From the NCBI GenBank assembly GCA_900544815.1, contig UQWT01000024.1, positions 1 through 26,683 of the forward strand: a stretch of 26,683 nucleotides of DNA, given 5' to 3'. This DNA is from an uncultured Bacteroidales bacterium. Lineage in GTDB: Bacteria; Bacteroidota; Bacteroidia; Bacteroidales; UBA932. Positions 23,909-26,683 of this stretch are shown here, one piece after another (the first letter of the stretch is position 1; every line of letters starts with the position of its first letter). The position numbers were made by a program, and so were the translations under genes. The notes beneath the pieces were generated by a model. That model did no database searches and was not told where the DNA came from. It was given only the letters and a program-made list of their open reading frames with translations.

Positions 23909-26683
23909 TTAAAAGTTTATTTCAAGTCCAAAAGCAATAGTCTTAATAGGAGCGTATGTATAACCGATTCCACCTGAGAAGTTATACTGAGGGTCCATAC
24001 CGTTAAGATGATTGAACATTACAATGTTGTCAAATGTTGCAAATACTCTAACATTGTCTATATTCATCTTCTTTACAAGACTCTGAGGAAGATTATATCC
24101 TACAGTAATGTTCTTTAGCGCAAAATATGATGCATCTATCAAAGCCTTGTCTGTAGTTGTCTTCATTGATCCAATCTCAACCATTGGAATATCTGTCTCA
24201 TCACCAGGTTTCTGCCATCTTCTTAAAGCAGCTTTGTTCCATGTATCACCGGTGTATGTAGTAAACAATGAACTAAAGTAGTTGCTCTCATAGATCTTTC
24301 CACCAAGCGAATATGTACCTAATACAGACAGGTCAAAATTCTTAAGAATCTTAAAGTTCATGGATAGTGAACCGCTAAGTTTAGGCTCTCTTGAGCCAAG
24401 GTAGTATTTAGATGTAGCAGCTTTGCTGTAGTCATCTGTAATGTACTCGCCAACTATTGTACCATCCTCCTCCATCTTCTCGTATGCATAGTAAAGCTGT
24501 TTACCGGTCTCCTTATCTACACCTGCATTCTTGGCCATAAAGAATGTGTAGATAGGCATCCCCTCTTTAATGATTCTTGCCCCCTCAAGTATCTGGTTGC
24601 TCTCTTGTGTAAGTTTAAGAACTTTATTCCTGTTTAGCGAACCCATAACAGATGCATCCCATACAAAGTTAGGTTTGTCCAAAATAACACCCTTTATAGT
24701 GAACTCGAAACCTGCATTTCTCATGCTACCAACGTTAGAACTGTAACCGGCGAAACCTGTAGACATAGCCATAGGATAGTTCAACAGCAGATCTGTAGTC
24801 TTAGAGTGGTAGAACTCTGCCATCAACTGTAGTCTCGATTTAAAGAACGATGCATCCAAACCTATATTAAGTGTATGTTTTTTCTCCCAAGTAACATCTT
24901 TGTTCTCCAAAGAGGTTAGTCTACCACCATTTGCAGACGCATTTGCGTATGACAGATCATAGAAAGACTGCCATGCGTAGTATAGTGTATAACCGGATGC
25001 ATCAAGCAGGTTGTCATTACCCTGTGAACCGTAGCTGGCTCTTAGTGATAAATTGCTCAACCAGCTTACATCTTTAAGCCACTCCTCTTGAGATGCTCTC
25101 CAAGATGCACCTACAGACCAGAAGTTACCCCATCTGTTATCTTCATGGAATCTTGATGAACCGTCTGTTCTCCAGCTGCCTGAAAGATAATATTTGTCGT
25201 CAAAGCTGTAGTTTATACGTGCAAGGTAAGATTCTACCCTGTATCTGTCTGAGTATGAGTTACCTTCCTTTACAGTTGTACCGGGAGCAAGCTCATATAT
25301 GCCGTCTACCAAACCTGTCCTTGAAGCTGTTAGGTAGTTATATTTATATGAATAGAACTCGTGACCTGCAAGAACATCAAATTTATGTTTGCCAAAGGAC
25401 CTGTTATATGTAAGCAACTGGTTGAATGTGTAGGAGAAATCTCTTGTATTGGTCTTTACTATCTCACCGCGGGAGCCTGCACCGTCTCCGTGGTACATAT
25501 TGTAATAGCTCATGAGGTTTCTGTTAACATAGTCACCACCAATGTTCACAGAGAATTTAAGACCTTTAAGAGCGCCCATCTTCTCATCATCTCCACCCAA
25601 ATCTACATTTGCTCTGTATGAAACGTTGTCTCTATTATTTTCATATTTGTTATCCTCAAGGTTACCTGCAGTGTTAAATCCGGAAGCTTTAGGACGGCTT
25701 CTTCCCTCGTTACCGTAGTCATACTGTCTCTTGCCATTTTCGTCTAACATATCTTTTCCGTTAGCATCTTTCATGTAAACGGGGTAGATAGGAGCCATGA
25801 ACTGAGCGGTATACCATGCATTACCTGTAAATGAACCAGAACTTGACTGCTGAGAGTTGGCAGATGTGCTTGCAAGGTTAACGTTCAAACCTGCGTTCAG
25901 CCAATATTTTGCCTTATGGTTAACACCTACTCTACCGGAGAAACGGTCGAATTTGGTTCCTTTGAGGATACCCTCGTCATAAAGGTAGCCGAATGACATC
26001 ATATATTGTGTCCTGTCGTTACCGCCGTTGATAGACAGCTGATGCTCTGTCCTTATTGCATTGTTGTCTGTAATGGCATCCATCCAGTCTTCATTCCATG
26101 CAGAAACAGCATCTGTATGAACTTTTCCTGTAGACTGGTCAATTACAGTTGCCCATGTGTAGTTCTTGTAAGGATTGTAGATCTCACCGCCAAGGGCACC
26201 ACTAAGCTCACTTGCTGCAATCTGTCCGGCCTCAGCTGCGGTTTTTCCGGCATTGTACTGATAATCATTCTTAATAGCTTCGTATGTAAGTTCAACAAAC
26301 TCTGCTTGCGAGACCATATCATAACGTTTGATAGATCTTGAACTTACACCAACAGATCCTTTATAGGTTACTCTTGTCCTGTCTTTAGAACCCTTCTTGG
26401 TTGTAATCATAATCACACCGTTTGCACCACGTGCACCATACAATGCACCGGCAGAAGCATCCTTCAATACAGACATAGACTCTATATCCGCAGGGTTGAT
26501 AGCGCTTATAGAACCATCGTAAGGGATACCGTCAACTACATACAATGGAGATGATGATGCATTGATGGAACCATAACCACGAATCTGAACAGAGGCTGCA
26601 TCACCTGGCTGTCCACCGCCTGAAGTGGTGACAACTCCTGGAGCAAGACCTTCCAAAGCCTTTGTTACATTGGAAACAGCACG
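23909..26683 (-). CDS. SusC/RagA family TonB-linked outer membrane protein, 5' end beyond window
   Basis: 924 residues are visible and the frame runs off the right edge, so the signal peptide, the carboxypeptidase-like domain and the TonB box are outside. The visible protein enters within the plug domain: RAVSNVTKALEGLAPGVVTT, then QIRGYGSINASSSPLYVVDG, the SusC plug signature, and SVLKDASAGALYGARGANGV. The barrel follows to the terminal GLEINF, with SYNFDVLAGHE-like strands and SWRTDGSSRFHEDNRWGNFW, as is usual for SusC. It forms the TonB-driven transporter with the downstream SusD. An ATG-like start at 26656 would be false: that codon is a TTG leucine inside the conserved plug. The operon promoter and any regulator or enzymes are outside the window. 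Confidence 0.96.
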   Translation of the reverse strand, partial: RAVSNVTKALEGLAPGVVTTSGGGQPGDAASVQIRGYGSINASSSPLYVVDGIPYDGSISAINPADIESMSVLKDASAGALYGARGANGVIMITTKKGSKDRTRVTYKGSVGVSSRSIKRYDMVSQAEFVELTYEAIKNDYQYNAGKTAAEAGQIAASELSGALGGEIYNPYKNYTWATVIDQSTGKVHTDAVSAWNEDWMDAITDNNAIRTEHQLSINGGNDRTQYMMSFGYLYDEGILKGTKFDRFSGRVGVNHKAKYWLNAGLNVNLASTSANSQQSSSGSFTGNAWYTAQFMAPIYPVYMKDANGKDMLDENGKRQYDYGNEGRSRPKASGFNTAGNLEDNKYENNRDNVSYRANVDLGGDDEKMGALKGLKFSVNIGGDYVNRNLMSYYNMYHGDGAGSRGEIVKTNTRDFSYTFNQLLTYNRSFGKHKFDVLAGHEFYSYKYNYLTASRTGLVDGIYELAPGTTVKEGNSYSDRYRVESYLARINYSFDDKYYLSGSWRTDGSSRFHEDNRWGNFWSVGASWRASQEEWLKDVSWLSNLSLRASYGSQGNDNLLDASGYTLYYAWQSFYDLSYANASANGGRLTSLENKDVTWEKKHTLNIGLDASFFKSRLQLMAEFYHSKTTDLLLNYPMAMSTGFAGYSSNVGSMRNAGFEFTIKGVILDKPNFVWDASVMGSLNRNKVLKLTQESNQILEGARIIKEGMPIYTFFMAKNAGVDKETGKQLYYAYEKMEEDGTIVGEYITDDYSKAATSKYYLGSREPKLSGSLSMNFKILKNFDLSVLGTYSLGGKIYESNYFSSLFTTYTGDTWNKAALRRWQKPGDETDIPMVEIGSMKTTTDKALIDASYFALKNITVGYNLPQSLVKKMNIDNVRVFATFDNIVMFNHLNGMDPQYNFSGGIGYTYAPIKTIAFGLEINF

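Noticed and set aside
1..26683. Mobile element, phage, CRISPR, toxin-antitoxin or defence system
   Set aside because: I looked for transposase, integrase, nuclease and repeat-spacer patterns on both strands and found none; gene content is core metabolism and envelope with one SusCD pair.

Overview
The window reads as chromosomal DNA of a Bacteroidota bacterium, most likely order Bacteroidales. The evidence is a SusC/SusD pair, a NigD-like lipoprotein, secreted proteins whose signal peptides end in A-Q, promoters of the TTG...TAnnTTTG type, the short Bacteroidota form of RNA polymerase omega, and the gene neighbourhoods pdxJ<>nadK-uppS-bamA-skp-skp and bamD-rpoZ-coaBC-recN. Base composition and codon use look even throughout. 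I see no insertion sequence, phage gene, tRNA, rRNA or CRISPR array. Species cannot be fixed from the sequence alone.

Layout. (1) Positions 1-9359, minus strand: a long, tightly packed run transcribed from a promoter near 9400: Gate-domain membrane protein, trxB, bamD, rpoZ, coaBC, recN, nagB, Xaa-Pro aminopeptidase, then a NigD-like lipoprotein cut by the left edge. (2) Positions 9453-16622, minus strand: pdxJ, a Skp/OmpH-like lipoprotein with its own promoter, a GT4-type glycosyltransferase that starts with TTG directly after the preceding stop, purC, a LysM plus type-1 periplasmic-binding-fold protein, an ECF sigma factor, and a protein with a cytoplasmic head, one inner-membrane helix, a long periplasmic linker and an outer-membrane beta-barrel. 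(3) Positions 16718-22064, plus strand: nadK, then uppS-bamA-skp-skp from a promoter in the end of nadK, closed by a strong terminator. (4) Positions 22065-22303: two hairpin terminators and a palindrome. (5) Positions 22304-26683, minus strand: susD and most of susC, cut by the right edge.

Taken together the window is dominated by cell-envelope biogenesis: BamA, BamD, three Skp-like proteins, UppS, a glycosyltransferase and a wall-binding LysM protein. NAD(P), CoA, PLP and purine housekeeping genes are mixed in. The most interesting locus is the sigma factor with its barrel partner at 9453-11475. It has the architecture of the dual-membrane-spanning anti-sigma (Dma/Das) systems known from Bacteroides, in which a single protein could carry an outer-membrane signal to a cytoplasmic sigma factor. 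No gene-free stretch exceeds 300 bases; the longest is 22065-22303. Several starts were moved from upstream TTG codons to ATG (sigma factor, barrel protein, uppS, bamA, first skp) for reasons given in each entry.
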